Of a stretch of DNA of 64,000 nucleotides, positions 18,726 to 26,946 are shown one piece after another. Each line of letters opens with the position of its first letter. Within the stretch, counting starts at the first letter, position 1. The DNA is from SZUA-229 sp036567985 (lineage in GTDB: Bacteria > Pseudomonadota > Gammaproteobacteria > SZUA-229). The notes under the pieces are model-generated. The model had not been told where the DNA came from, searched no databases, and worked only from the letters and a program-made list of their open reading frames with translations. The translations under genes were made by a program, and so were the position numbers. Location of the stretch: assembly GCA_036567985.1 (NCBI GenBank), contig DATCTK010000074.1:11361-75360 (forward strand), in the 5' to 3' direction.

Positions 18726-19377
18726 CAGCAGCGCCCCTCTCAGCATAACGATCTGACAAACGTCCTGAATGATCAATCAGTATGTAAGGCCACTCGTCAT
18801 CTCGCATACGATCCAAAAGCATCATTTTGTCGCATGCATAGATATCCAGTGGAAAAACATCAAAAAAAGCGATCAGCCTGAGATATAAACAGAATACAGC
18901 ACCTGATATAGAATTAATCATACCGGGCTGTGTAATAACACGCACATCAAGATCAGAGAATTTATGCAGCGCACCACGACAGTAACTGCCATATATAGCC
19001 ACACCGTCAACAGATGACCATTTTAACGATATATCCTTCATCTTCTGTATAAAGTCCTCAAAGTCTTGCTCAGTTTTCGGCACAGGCGCCACATACCTCA
19101 TTAAGACGAAGATATGACCGTTAAACACCCAATTGAGTGTATGAGCAACCAGAACTGATACTATAAGTGACGATGCCACATTGAGGTAAAAACTCAACAG
19201 GTGATATAAAAGAACTGTAAACACAATATCTATGAGTAGCTTTAGGGATATTTCGTACATATTCATATAGCGCATACCCTGGAATACCCAGTTTGAAGCA
19301 ATCACGGCCAGTCTTGTTTTCAACAACCTGCCAATCATTGTCCCTTCAAATCTACCCTGTGGCTTTAATTTCATCAT
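18715..19377 (-). CDS. Membrane protein with nucleotidyltransferase (MNT-type) domain
   Basis: 220 residues with two parts. The N-terminal half (about 45-95) has one or two hydrophobic segments (LLIDIVFTVLLYHLLSFYL, then ASSLIVSVLVAHTLNWVF). The C-terminal half carries the DNA polymerase beta-like nucleotidyltransferase signature GSYCRGALHKFSDLDVRV, with the G-S and D-x-D residues intact. The ATG at 19377 has AGG five bases upstream and overlaps the kinase-like gene by 26 bases. Membrane-anchored nucleotidyltransferases of this layout are not part of the standard polysaccharide set; a role in attaching a nucleotide-activated or phosphate-linked group is only a guess. Confidence 0.7.
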   Translation of the reverse strand: MMKLKPQGRFEGTMIGRLLKTRLAVIASNWVFQGMRYMNMYEISLKLLIDIVFTVLLYHLLSFYLNVASSLIVSVLVAHTLNWVFNGHIFVLMRYVAPVPKTEQDFEDFIQKMKDISLKWSSVDGVAIYGSYCRGALHKFSDLDVRVITQPGMINSISGAVFCLYLRLIAFFDVFPLDIYACDKMMLLDRMRDDEWPYILIDHSGRLSDRYAERGAAGVR

Positions 19378-20038
19378 TTAATCCTGTTATTTTACCTGCT
19401 GCATCTAGTAATTCGTCTAGCGTACCTTCATTATTTATTGTGTGAATTTTCTGGTTATTCTTTAATTCACTAAAATATTTAAACCTGGATTCGAAATTTC
19501 TATCAACTCTACCTTCAGGTCTAACATCCAGTACATCGTCAAGTTCGCGCCAGACTAGTATATTGATAGAATCATCTGGCAGTAGAGCAATAAATTTTTT
19601 ACCAAGCCACGAGCTAAACAAGCCATCAAAGCGTGTATCAACTGATATATCAATCAAAATATCATATACATATCTATCGAGAATAATAATCGAGTTTTTT
19701 TTACGATAAAGTGGGAGAATTTTGGTATATTTAACCCTCACTGCATCAAGATACTGAAAAAGTATAAATAGATAAGATATGACTTTTGACTTGTAAAAGT
19801 CATGGTAACCAACATGAATTCCTTGCGGCTTTTCATATTTGGTGTAACCGAGCAATCTGCATAAACCCAGTAAAGGCTTTGAGAAGACATGATTAAAGCG
19901 CAGCCAGAGTATATTCACCTCATAGCCTTGACTACGTAATTTATCAGCAAGATACTCTGATACGGTTGATTTTCCTGAACCGTCAATCCCTGTAATATAT
20001 ATTAGCTTCGGTATATTATTATTGTTATTTTTTGCCAT
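19352..20038 (-). CDS. Thymidylate kinase-like P-loop protein
   Basis: 228 residues with the Walker A loop YITGIDGSGKSTVSEYLA near the N-terminus, preceded by an Asn run (MAKNNNNN). The fold and ILDRYVYDILIDI (like the DRY segment of dTMP kinases) put it in the thymidylate kinase superfamily, but the lid and substrate-binding regions are not those of housekeeping Tmk. It may phosphorylate a sugar, lipid or nucleotide for the adjacent membrane nucleotidyltransferase, with which it overlaps by 26 bases. The substrate is unknown. Confidence 0.75.
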   Translation of the reverse strand: MAKNNNNNIPKLIYITGIDGSGKSTVSEYLADKLRSQGYEVNILWLRFNHVFSKPLLGLCRLLGYTKYEKPQGIHVGYHDFYKSKVISYLFILFQYLDAVRVKYTKILPLYRKKNSIIILDRYVYDILIDISVDTRFDGLFSSWLGKKFIALLPDDSINILVWRELDDVLDVRPEGRVDRNFESRFKYFSELKNNQKIHTINNEGTLDELLDAAGKITGLNDEIKATG

Positions 20039-20043
20039 ACTGT

Positions 20044-21234
20044 TTACCTGTATTTACTACAGATTTTATCCATTAAATTCCCTACATCTGCCCATCTTGG
20101 GTAAGAGGTCATATAATCATTTGCAGCCTGCTGGTACTTTATTAAACTCTTCTCGTCGCCAGCTATATCAGACATGCACGATGCAAATTCATCTTTATCT
20201 AGCGGATCAATAACCAGGCCACGTCCCTGAGCAAGCTCTGGAAGACCGTCTACATTTGAAACAATCACTGGTTTGGCACGCGCAAGTGCTTCAAGGGCAG
20301 CAATGGGAATATCTGATGGCACCAGCACAAATGGCAGCACCACAATATCGGATATTTCTATATAGGCTCTGACCTCATCCTTTTCTAGCCAGCCACCGAT
20401 AATTGATACGTTCTCAGCTATACCTTGTTGCTGAAATTCTCGCATATAGTCAGCGCATTTTTCATCATTCGCACCACGAGCAAGCACCAGTAGTTTTGCA
20501 TGTAGATTTTTCTTTACCACCTCAGGAAAAGCTTTCAGCAGTGCATCAAAGCCTCTAATTGGCCTTAATGCCCCCAGATAGAGAAACAAGGTTTGCTTTT
20601 CTGAGCAGACCACTGTCTGCCTGATCTTCTCCAGCACTTCATCACTCACCGGCTCTGAGTCTTCTGCATCTATACCGACTGGCAATATAGACAATTTCGT
20701 CCGTCGAACGCCATGCCCGTCAAGGATGCTGTAGTTATTCCGACTCTGCACTACCACGTGGTCAAATATATGACTGTTAAGCATTCTGCGTAGCATAAAC
20801 CTGGGTACCAGCCTTTGACTCCATAGGGCTTTAGTCTGTGAGTATGGTAAGCCGGCCATGCTTGCACGTAGCAATTCAGCCCAACGGTACAGTGGACAGG
20901 TTATAAACGCCACTTTCCTGCAGGACAGACGCCTCAGTAATGGATAATAGGCGATGGTTCGAGGTGTAGCACTCCACCAGATATCGTCTGGCTGTAGATG
21001 CTCTATCAACTCGTAAAGCCTAGATTGTCGCTTGATACTAAGTAATTCCGTCTCAATTACATCGAAATTATTGCTCCAGGTTGTTCTAGTGGCCTCTTCA
21101 GATCCTTCAGTTATTACAATAACCCTGTTGTTTACAGACTGGTGTTTAGCCAGCTCGTAAACATATCGCCAGGGCTGCAGCCTGCAATTTTCTTTAGTAA
21201 ATCCGTTGGCAACGAGTACAAACAGGCTATCCAT
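20044..21234 (-). CDS. Glycosyltransferase, GT4-like
   Basis: 396-residue GT-B enzyme. The donor-binding half begins LFLYLGALRPIRGFDALLKA and contains VSIIGGWLEKDEVRAYIEIS and VLPFVLVPSDIPIAALEALA. At the position of the first Glu of E-x7-E there is Ser (S-D-I-P...L-E), so the motif is incomplete; the second Glu is kept. PVIVSNVDGLPEL closes the site. Nine bases separate it from the upstream glycosyltransferase, and five from the kinase-like gene downstream. Donor and acceptor unknown. Confidence 0.83.
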   Translation of the reverse strand: MDSLFVLVANGFTKENCRLQPWRYVYELAKHQSVNNRVIVITEGSEEATRTTWSNNFDVIETELLSIKRQSRLYELIEHLQPDDIWWSATPRTIAYYPLLRRLSCRKVAFITCPLYRWAELLRASMAGLPYSQTKALWSQRLVPRFMLRRMLNSHIFDHVVVQSRNNYSILDGHGVRRTKLSILPVGIDAEDSEPVSDEVLEKIRQTVVCSEKQTLFLYLGALRPIRGFDALLKAFPEVVKKNLHAKLLVLARGANDEKCADYMREFQQQGIAENVSIIGGWLEKDEVRAYIEISDIVVLPFVLVPSDIPIAALEALARAKPVIVSNVDGLPELAQGRGLVIDPLDKDEFASCMSDIAGDEKSLIKYQQAANDYMTSYPRWADVGNLMDKICSKYR

Positions 21235-21243
21235 AACAATTGT

Positions 21244-22383
21244 CTACTCTGATAACTCAAAAAGTTTATCTGAAAATAATTTTAAATTTTTTAAACTGTG
21301 TCTCTCCCGGATTATCTGCATATTCCTTTCTGCTTGTTGCCTCCGTAACGCTTCATTATCAGCAAGTTTCTGAATTGCAGTAGCGAGTTGTTCGGCAGAT
21401 TTTTCCTCAACTAGAACATTCTCAACCAGCTCATTTACTGCACCAGCATCAGTTGCGACTACAGCCATACCACATGACATAGCTTCCATCAAAACCACAG
21501 GTATTCCCTCTTTACCCTGTTCTGGGTGACTTATAGATGGTAGACAGTAAATATCACATGATTGATATATAAACTTTAACTGTGCCTGATTCAACTTTTC
21601 AAAAAATGTAATTTTATGACTTACACCTAACTCTTCCGCCATACTTACGACATCAAGCGGTCCAAAACCAATCACTATAAACTCAATGTTATCGCTCACC
21701 AGCTGCGCAGCTTCAAACAAATAATTAAACCCTTTCTGTGGCTGGAACCTTCCGACAGTTACGACACGAACAGGCTTCCGGTTATTCCATACATCAAGAT
21801 CAAGAGGAAGCTTGCTCAAAATAACTCTTTGTGAATCTACCCCATATCGATCAAGCAATATATTGACAGCCAACTGTGATATTGCGAACACTCGATCACA
21901 TTCCTTTATTGCAATTTTAAACATTTCCTCGTTCGGATTGACATGTAACTCATGCGAGTGGATTGTGACTGACAGGGGTAAACCCGTGAGTTTTTTGCAA
22001 TAATAACCAATGAACAGCTTATGATCGCCAAAATGACAGTGTATTTGCTTTACGCCCTGCTTTTTCATAATAGGGGAATATTTAAGTGCAAATATCAGGT
22101 CAATAAGACTATTGGTTTTTATAGCTTCTACTAAAAGTGCAGGCTTTAAAAGAGACTGCAAAAGCAACCAGGGAAGCTGAAATATAAGTGAGAATAGTGA
22201 CAGGTAGAAGCATTGCCATTTATCTTTTGGAGAATACACATCACCTTTCACATACTTTGTAGCAAACAGGATTATTTCCTGACCCATATTAGTGATAGCA
22301 TCAACTTCCCTGTATACAAATGACTCCAGCCCAGCGCCTATCGCAACAATATACGCAATTGGTTTTTTCTGCTTTGTTACCAT
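21244..22383 (-). CDS. Glycosyltransferase, GT4 family
   Basis: GT-B enzyme with PIAYIVAIGAGLESFVYREV at the N-terminus, QIHCHFGDHKLFIG in the acceptor half, VVTVGRFQPQKGFNYLFEAA opening the donor half, and the full E-x7-E element EGIPVVLME followed by AMSCGMAVVATDAGAV. The ATG at 22383 is preferred; a TTG at 22404 directly after the manC stop is the alternative and would add seven residues. It is the first of the AT-rich glycosyltransferase genes downstream of manC. Confidence 0.88.
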   Translation of the reverse strand: MVTKQKKPIAYIVAIGAGLESFVYREVDAITNMGQEIILFATKYVKGDVYSPKDKWQCFYLSLFSLIFQLPWLLLQSLLKPALLVEAIKTNSLIDLIFALKYSPIMKKQGVKQIHCHFGDHKLFIGYYCKKLTGLPLSVTIHSHELHVNPNEEMFKIAIKECDRVFAISQLAVNILLDRYGVDSQRVILSKLPLDLDVWNNRKPVRVVTVGRFQPQKGFNYLFEAAQLVSDNIEFIVIGFGPLDVVSMAEELGVSHKITFFEKLNQAQLKFIYQSCDIYCLPSISHPEQGKEGIPVVLMEAMSCGMAVVATDAGAVNELVENVLVEEKSAEQLATAIQKLADNEALRRQQAERNMQIIRERHSLKNLKLFSDKLFELSE

Positions 22384-22404
22384 AATAAGATCAGAAGCCA
22401 GCAA

Positions 22405-23820
22405 CTAGCTTTCATTCCTGCCATATACATCATCAAAGCGCACTATGTCATCTTCACCCAGATAGGTGCCGGTTTGCACTTCAATCAGCTCCAATGGAAT
22501 CTTGCCGGCGTTTTCCAGCCGATGCTTCTCACCCAACGGGATATAGGTGGACTCGTTTTCAGACATCAGGAATACCTTATCACCACAGGTAACACGCGCA
22601 GTACCCTGCACTACAATCCAGTGTTCCGAACGATGGTGATGCAACTGCAATGACAGGCTGGCACCAGGGTTTACCGTAATTCGCTTCACCTGGAAGCGTG
22701 CATCCTGGTCAATGCATTCGTAAGCCCCCCATGGGCGGTAGGCCTTGTTATGTATAATCGCTTCATCGCGGTTAGCCAGCTTGAGTTTTTCGACGATTTC
22801 CTTTACATCCTGTGAACGATCCCTGTGCGCCACCAGTACCGCATCGGCTGTTTCAACCACCACATGATCATTTAAGCCCACCACAGTTACCAGGCGACTG
22901 TCTGAATGCACATAGGAGTTAGTTGAATCATGTAGAAGCACATCGCCGTGAGTAACATTGCCGCTTGCGTCAGATACGCCTACATCCCACAGGGCCGACC
23001 AGGAACCAATATCATTCCAGCCGATATCAACCGGGATCACTGCTGCATCCTTTGTTTTTTCCATAACTGCATAGTCGATAGAGTCTGACGGGCATTGAGC
23101 AAAAGCCTCTTTATCCAGCCGGGTGAAATCCATATCGGTTTTGGCTAACTCAAGCGCCTGTGTTGAATATTTCAGCATCTCGCTGTTATGTTTCTTTAAC
23201 TCCTCCAGGTACCTGGAAGCTTTAAACATAAACATGCCGCTGTTCCAGAAGTAATTGCCTTCATCCAGATACGCCTGGGCGGTTTCTGCATCGGGCTTTT
23301 CAACAAAGGCATCGACTTTATAAACCCCGTCCGTCAGCTCTGCACCGGATTTTATATACCCGTATCCTGTTTCCGGACTATTGGGCATAATACCAAAGGT
23401 TACCAGCTGGTTATCCATGGCGGCCTTATAGCCCGCAGTTATCGCCGCATGAAACGCCTGTGTATTTGAAATAACATGGTCTGCAGGCAATACCAGCAAT
23501 ACCGGGTCCTGCTCCTGCTTTTGTGCCTGCAATGCAGAAATGGCCACCGCTGGTGCAGTATTCTTACCGAATGGTTCAAGGATGATGGATGATGGCGTGA
23601 TATTAATTTCACGCATCTGCTCGGCAATGGTAAAGCGATGCTCTTCATTGCACACCACGATAGGTGCGTCCAGTTCATTTACCCCGTCCAACCGACTCAC
23701 GGTGTCCTGAATCATGGTGAAGTTCGATGTCATGCTCAGCAGTTGCTTTGGGCGTAGCGCACGGGACAATGGCCACAGTCGCGTACCTGAACCGCCGGAT
23801 AATATGACCGGGATAATCAT
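22405..23820 (-). CDS. manC: Mannose-1-phosphate guanylyltransferase / mannose-6-phosphate isomerase
   Basis: Bifunctional cytoplasmic enzyme of 471 residues making GDP-mannose, and interconverting fructose-6-P and mannose-6-P. The N-terminal nucleotidyltransferase shows VILSGGSGTRLWPLSR and FVEKPDAETAQAYL. The C-terminal cupin isomerase domain (about 350-471) shows RPWGAYECID, VNPGASLSLQLHHHRSEHW and VVQGTARVTCGD. Length and order match AlgA/CpsB/ManC. It supplies GDP-mannose for one or more of the local glycosyltransferases. A 336-base repeat-bearing gap separates it from the sulfate-activation gene. Confidence 0.96.
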   Translation of the reverse strand: MIIPVILSGGSGTRLWPLSRALRPKQLLSMTSNFTMIQDTVSRLDGVNELDAPIVVCNEEHRFTIAEQMREINITPSSIILEPFGKNTAPAVAISALQAQKQEQDPVLLVLPADHVISNTQAFHAAITAGYKAAMDNQLVTFGIMPNSPETGYGYIKSGAELTDGVYKVDAFVEKPDAETAQAYLDEGNYFWNSGMFMFKASRYLEELKKHNSEMLKYSTQALELAKTDMDFTRLDKEAFAQCPSDSIDYAVMEKTKDAAVIPVDIGWNDIGSWSALWDVGVSDASGNVTHGDVLLHDSTNSYVHSDSRLVTVVGLNDHVVVETADAVLVAHRDRSQDVKEIVEKLKLANRDEAIIHNKAYRPWGAYECIDQDARFQVKRITVNPGASLSLQLHHHRSEHWIVVQGTARVTCGDKVFLMSENESTYIPLGEKHRLENAGKIPLELIEVQTGTYLGEDDIVRFDDVYGRNES

Positions 23821-23876
23821 TGGTATACCTTATTCATTATTTTCATTCATCTACAATCTATTTCATGTTGCCTGGC

Positions 23877-23909
23877 GTAGGGTGGATCAAACGCAGTGGA
23901 TCCACCGTG
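23877..23909 (+). repeat. GTAGGGTGGATC palindromic repeat, copy 1
   Basis: REP-like element: GTAGGGTGGATC, a short variable centre, then GGATCCACC. Two bases in the centre (AAACGCAGT) differ from the AAGCGAAGC seen in the 46984 copy. Confidence 0.75.
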
Positions 23910-23985
23910 TCGTGTCATCAGGTTTCGGTATATCGCTCGCTTGTGTTTATCACCATGACACATAATTATTGCTCTTTTTATTGGG

Positions 23986-24020
23986 GCCGGTGGATCCGCG
24001 TTGCTTGATCCACCCTACGC
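23986..24020 (-). repeat. GTAGGGTGGATC palindromic repeat, copy 2
   Basis: Same element read on the minus strand: GGTGGATCC, centre GCGTTGC, then TTGATCCACCCTAC on the plus strand. The arms pair with each other. Confidence 0.75.
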
Positions 24021-24116
24021 CTGTTTTAATTACGTTTCCCGCTTTAATCGGCTCGCTTCACTTTATCGATCATATGTCTAATATTCGCGTTTATTTGCGG
24101 ATTTATATTGCGAATA

Positions 24117-24147
24117 CGGTGGATCCGCTTCGCTTGATCCACCCTAC
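24117..24147 (-). repeat. GTAGGGTGGATC palindromic repeat, copy 3
   Basis: Same element, minus orientation, centre GCTTCGC. Ends ten bases before the stop codon of the sulfate-activation gene, so it could act as its 3' hairpin. Confidence 0.75.
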
Positions 24148-24156
24148 ACTTTTTTT

Positions 24157-25863
24157 TCAGGCGATATAGCCTTCTTTAAACAGGTACAGCATAATTTGCT
24201 GTGCACACTCAACCGGTGTCTTGCCGGAAGTATCAATTTTTATTTCAGGGTTAACCGGCTCTTCGTACGGGTCGCTGATGCCGGTAAAGTTTTTAATAAT
24301 CCCTTTTCGTGCCTTGGCGTACATGCCCTTGCGGTCTCGACCTTCACAGGTTTCCAGCGGAGTGGCGACAAATATTTCGATAAAGGCACCATACTCTTCA
24401 ATCATGTCCCGTACTGAACGGCGAATACTGGTGTAGGGCGCAATTGGTGCGCAGATAGCCACACCACGGTTTTTGGTGATCTCACTCGCCACATAACCGA
24501 TGCGTTTAACATTAATATCACGGTGTTCTTTGCTAAAACCCAGTTCACTGGATAGATTGGTACGCACCACATCACCATCCAGCAGTGTAACCGGCCGATC
24601 CCCCTGTTCGATAAAGCGGGCATAAATCTGTTTTGCCAGGGTGGATTTACCCGAACCGGAAAGCCCGGTAAAAAACAGCGTCAGGCCTTTGTGCTTTCGT
24701 GACAGGCGAACCTTGCTCAGTTCTTTAATAACTTCGGGGTAGGAATACCACTCGGGAATCGGCTCATCGTGTTCCAGCGCGTAATTAAAATCTTTTTCGG
24801 TATAGTCCCGGGTTTCCAGTTTGTTTTCTCTAGCCTGCTTACAGGAGACATAACGCTTATCCGAAACCGAATAACCCAGTTCTTCAGCCGGGTACATCTG
24901 TATTGCCAGTTTATCCTGGAAGGATTCAACAAATTTCTGTGCCGAATATTTTTCATAAAAGCGTGGCCTGCCGGATCTGACACCCGGTGGCGAGGCATGT
25001 TCGGGGCCGACGATAAAATGTGTACAGCCGTAGTTCTGTCGCACAATCATGTTATGAATCGCCTCCCTGGGGCCGGCCATACGCATGGCCTGTGGGATCA
25101 GCGATAGTTTGGCGAGGTATTTCGGGTAATGCTTCATCACTGCCTGGTAGCAGTGCACCCGACTGTAATAGACCAGGTCGCCGGGTTTACCCACACCGGA
25201 CACCGGATGGATCAGTAAATTCGCGCCCAATGCTTTGGCCGCATCGGCGGTAATTCGCGTATGCACCTGGTGCATTGGTTTACTGGTATGAAATGCCACC
25301 ACATCCTGCCAGCCAGACTGATGAAATTCTGCACGCAGTGCTTCAGGGGTTTGCCTGAGCATTTCAAAGTCATAATGACTGGGCAGCTGCATACCATTTA
25401 CCGTACCACCGATATAGTAGTCCTTGACCTCGTTCATCAGGTATTCCACACCCGGATGTGCGGTATCCTTTGTGCCATATAGCTTTTCGGCTTCTTTCTT
25501 CCTGTCCACTTGCCAGATGGATTCAATATCCAGTGTCGCCAGGGTAAAGCCTTCCTTATCTGCCAGGCTGATTTTAGTCGCACCAGCAAAAGCATCAATC
25601 TGATCTTTAGAAACATCCAGTGTAATCGGCATACTCCACAACAGGCCATTACTCAGGCTCATGTTTTCCAAAACCGAATAATACTCGGCCTCGTTCATAA
25701 AACCATTAAGTGGATGCAGGGCATTATTGAGCAGCATTTCAAGGTCACACAACTGGCGCTGTGACAGCGTTACCGTACAGCTGGCTGGAATCTCTTTCTT
25801 CAGCTGCTCGCTGACATCCTCTGCCAGCATAATGGTAAACTCTGATTGCCCGTAATAATCCAT
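24157..25863 (-). CDS. Fused ATP sulfurylase / APS kinase (PAPS synthesis)
   Basis: Bifunctional enzyme of 568 residues: N-terminal sulfate adenylyltransferase (about 1-385) and C-terminal adenylylsulfate kinase (about 392-568). The kinase domain is complete, with FFTGLSGSGKSTLAKQIY (P-loop), LLDGDVVRTNLSSELGFS and FVATPLETCEGRDRKGMY. The sulfurylase motifs are unusual: FHTSKPMHQVH replaces the common QTRNPxHxxH (both His kept), and VGPEHASPPG replaces GRDHAGPG. It would provide PAPS for the two sulfotransferases of this locus rather than for cysteine synthesis, judging from context. Flanked by the uronate epimerase and manC, all minus strand. Confidence 0.9.
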   Translation of the reverse strand: MDYYGQSEFTIMLAEDVSEQLKKEIPASCTVTLSQRQLCDLEMLLNNALHPLNGFMNEAEYYSVLENMSLSNGLLWSMPITLDVSKDQIDAFAGATKISLADKEGFTLATLDIESIWQVDRKKEAEKLYGTKDTAHPGVEYLMNEVKDYYIGGTVNGMQLPSHYDFEMLRQTPEALRAEFHQSGWQDVVAFHTSKPMHQVHTRITADAAKALGANLLIHPVSGVGKPGDLVYYSRVHCYQAVMKHYPKYLAKLSLIPQAMRMAGPREAIHNMIVRQNYGCTHFIVGPEHASPPGVRSGRPRFYEKYSAQKFVESFQDKLAIQMYPAEELGYSVSDKRYVSCKQARENKLETRDYTEKDFNYALEHDEPIPEWYSYPEVIKELSKVRLSRKHKGLTLFFTGLSGSGKSTLAKQIYARFIEQGDRPVTLLDGDVVRTNLSSELGFSKEHRDINVKRIGYVASEITKNRGVAICAPIAPYTSIRRSVRDMIEEYGAFIEIFVATPLETCEGRDRKGMYAKARKGIIKNFTGISDPYEEPVNPEIKIDTSGKTPVECAQQIMLYLFKEGYIA

Positions 25864-25912
25864 TTTTATTTATCTGCTCTTATAACTGCTATTGTTATTT
25901 ATAGTCATACAT

Positions 25913-26917
25913 TTAAGCGTGGTAGGTTTTATACCAGTCAACAAATTGCTGTATACCATCTTTCAGCTGTGTGGCCGGTTTAAAAGCAACCGCCTCGACC
26001 AGCGCATCAATATTGGCGTAAGTTGCTACCACATCACCGTCCTGCATACCCATCATATTTTTCTCGGCTTTTTTACCCACTGCATTTTCAATGGTTTCAA
26101 TAAACTCCATTAACTGCACCGGCTCGTTATTACCGATATTGTAAATTCGGTAAGGCGCATAACTGCTTGCAGGGTCCGGCTCAGAGGTCTCGAAGTCAGG
26201 ATTTGGCTCGGCCACCTTATCAATCACCCTGACCACACCCTCTACTATGTCATCAATGTAGGTAAAGTCCCTCTGCATTTTGCCTTCATTGAACACATTA
26301 ATGGCTTCGCCCCGCAAAATGGCACCTGCAAACAATGAAGGTGACATATCCGGCCTTCCCCATGGCCCATATACGGTAAAAAACCGAAGGCCGGTAGTGG
26401 GCAGACCATACAAATGGCTGTAAGTGTGCGCCATCAGCTCACCGGATTTCTTGGTGGCCGCATACAGGCTAACCGGATGATCCACATTGTGGTGTACACT
26501 GAATGGCATATCGGTATTCGCACCGTAAACACTGGAACTACTGGCATATACGAGATGCTCGACCTTATTGTGTCTGCAACCTTCCAGTATATTGGCAAAG
26601 CCAACCAGGTTGCTGTCAACATACGCCAGCGGGTTTTGCAGCGAATAACGCACACCTGCCTGTGCAGCCAGGTTCATCACCCGGTTAAACTTCTCGTCTT
26701 TAAACAGTTTTGCCATGGCTTCCCGGTCGGCGATGTCCATTTCAATAAACCTGAAATTCTCGAAGCCATCCAGCTGTTTCAGGCGATCGTGCTTTAACTG
26801 CACCGAATAATAGTCATTCAGGTTGTCAATACCGACAACCTCATCACCCCTTTCCAATAGACGTTTTGCCAGATGCATACCGATGAATCCGGCTGCTCCC
26901 GTTACTAATATTTTCAT
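25913..26917 (-). CDS. UDP-glucuronate 4-epimerase (NAD-dependent epimerase)
   Basis: Converts UDP-glucuronate to UDP-galacturonate. The 334-residue extended SDR protein has VTGAAGFIGMHLAKRLL, GIDNLNDYYSVQLKHDRL, YASSSSVYGANTDMPFS and YAATKKSGELMAHTYSHLYG with catalytic Tyr and Lys. The DNLNDYY segment is characteristic of the CapI/LpsL/WbpP-like uronate epimerases. It follows ugd by 29 bases, so the pair provides both UDP-GlcA and UDP-GalA. A UDP-N-acetylated substrate is a less likely alternative. Confidence 0.9.
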   Translation of the reverse strand: MKILVTGAAGFIGMHLAKRLLERGDEVVGIDNLNDYYSVQLKHDRLKQLDGFENFRFIEMDIADREAMAKLFKDEKFNRVMNLAAQAGVRYSLQNPLAYVDSNLVGFANILEGCRHNKVEHLVYASSSSVYGANTDMPFSVHHNVDHPVSLYAATKKSGELMAHTYSHLYGLPTTGLRFFTVYGPWGRPDMSPSLFAGAILRGEAINVFNEGKMQRDFTYIDDIVEGVVRVIDKVAEPNPDFETSEPDPASSYAPYRIYNIGNNEPVQLMEFIETIENAVGKKAEKNMMGMQDGDVVATYANIDALVEAVAFKPATQLKDGIQQFVDWYKTYHA

Positions 26918-26946
26918 TATTAACCCTTAATCTTCATAGCCAGCAA

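Larger units (their letters stand above)
23821..24156. other. Intergenic region with three palindromic repeats
   Basis: No gene is visible. The 336 bases hold three copies of the GTAGGGTGGATC repeat, one in one orientation and two inverted, which divide the polysaccharide operon between the sulfate-activation gene and manC. As RNA each would fold into a strong hairpin and could reduce readthrough or protect 3' ends. Confidence 0.6.
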
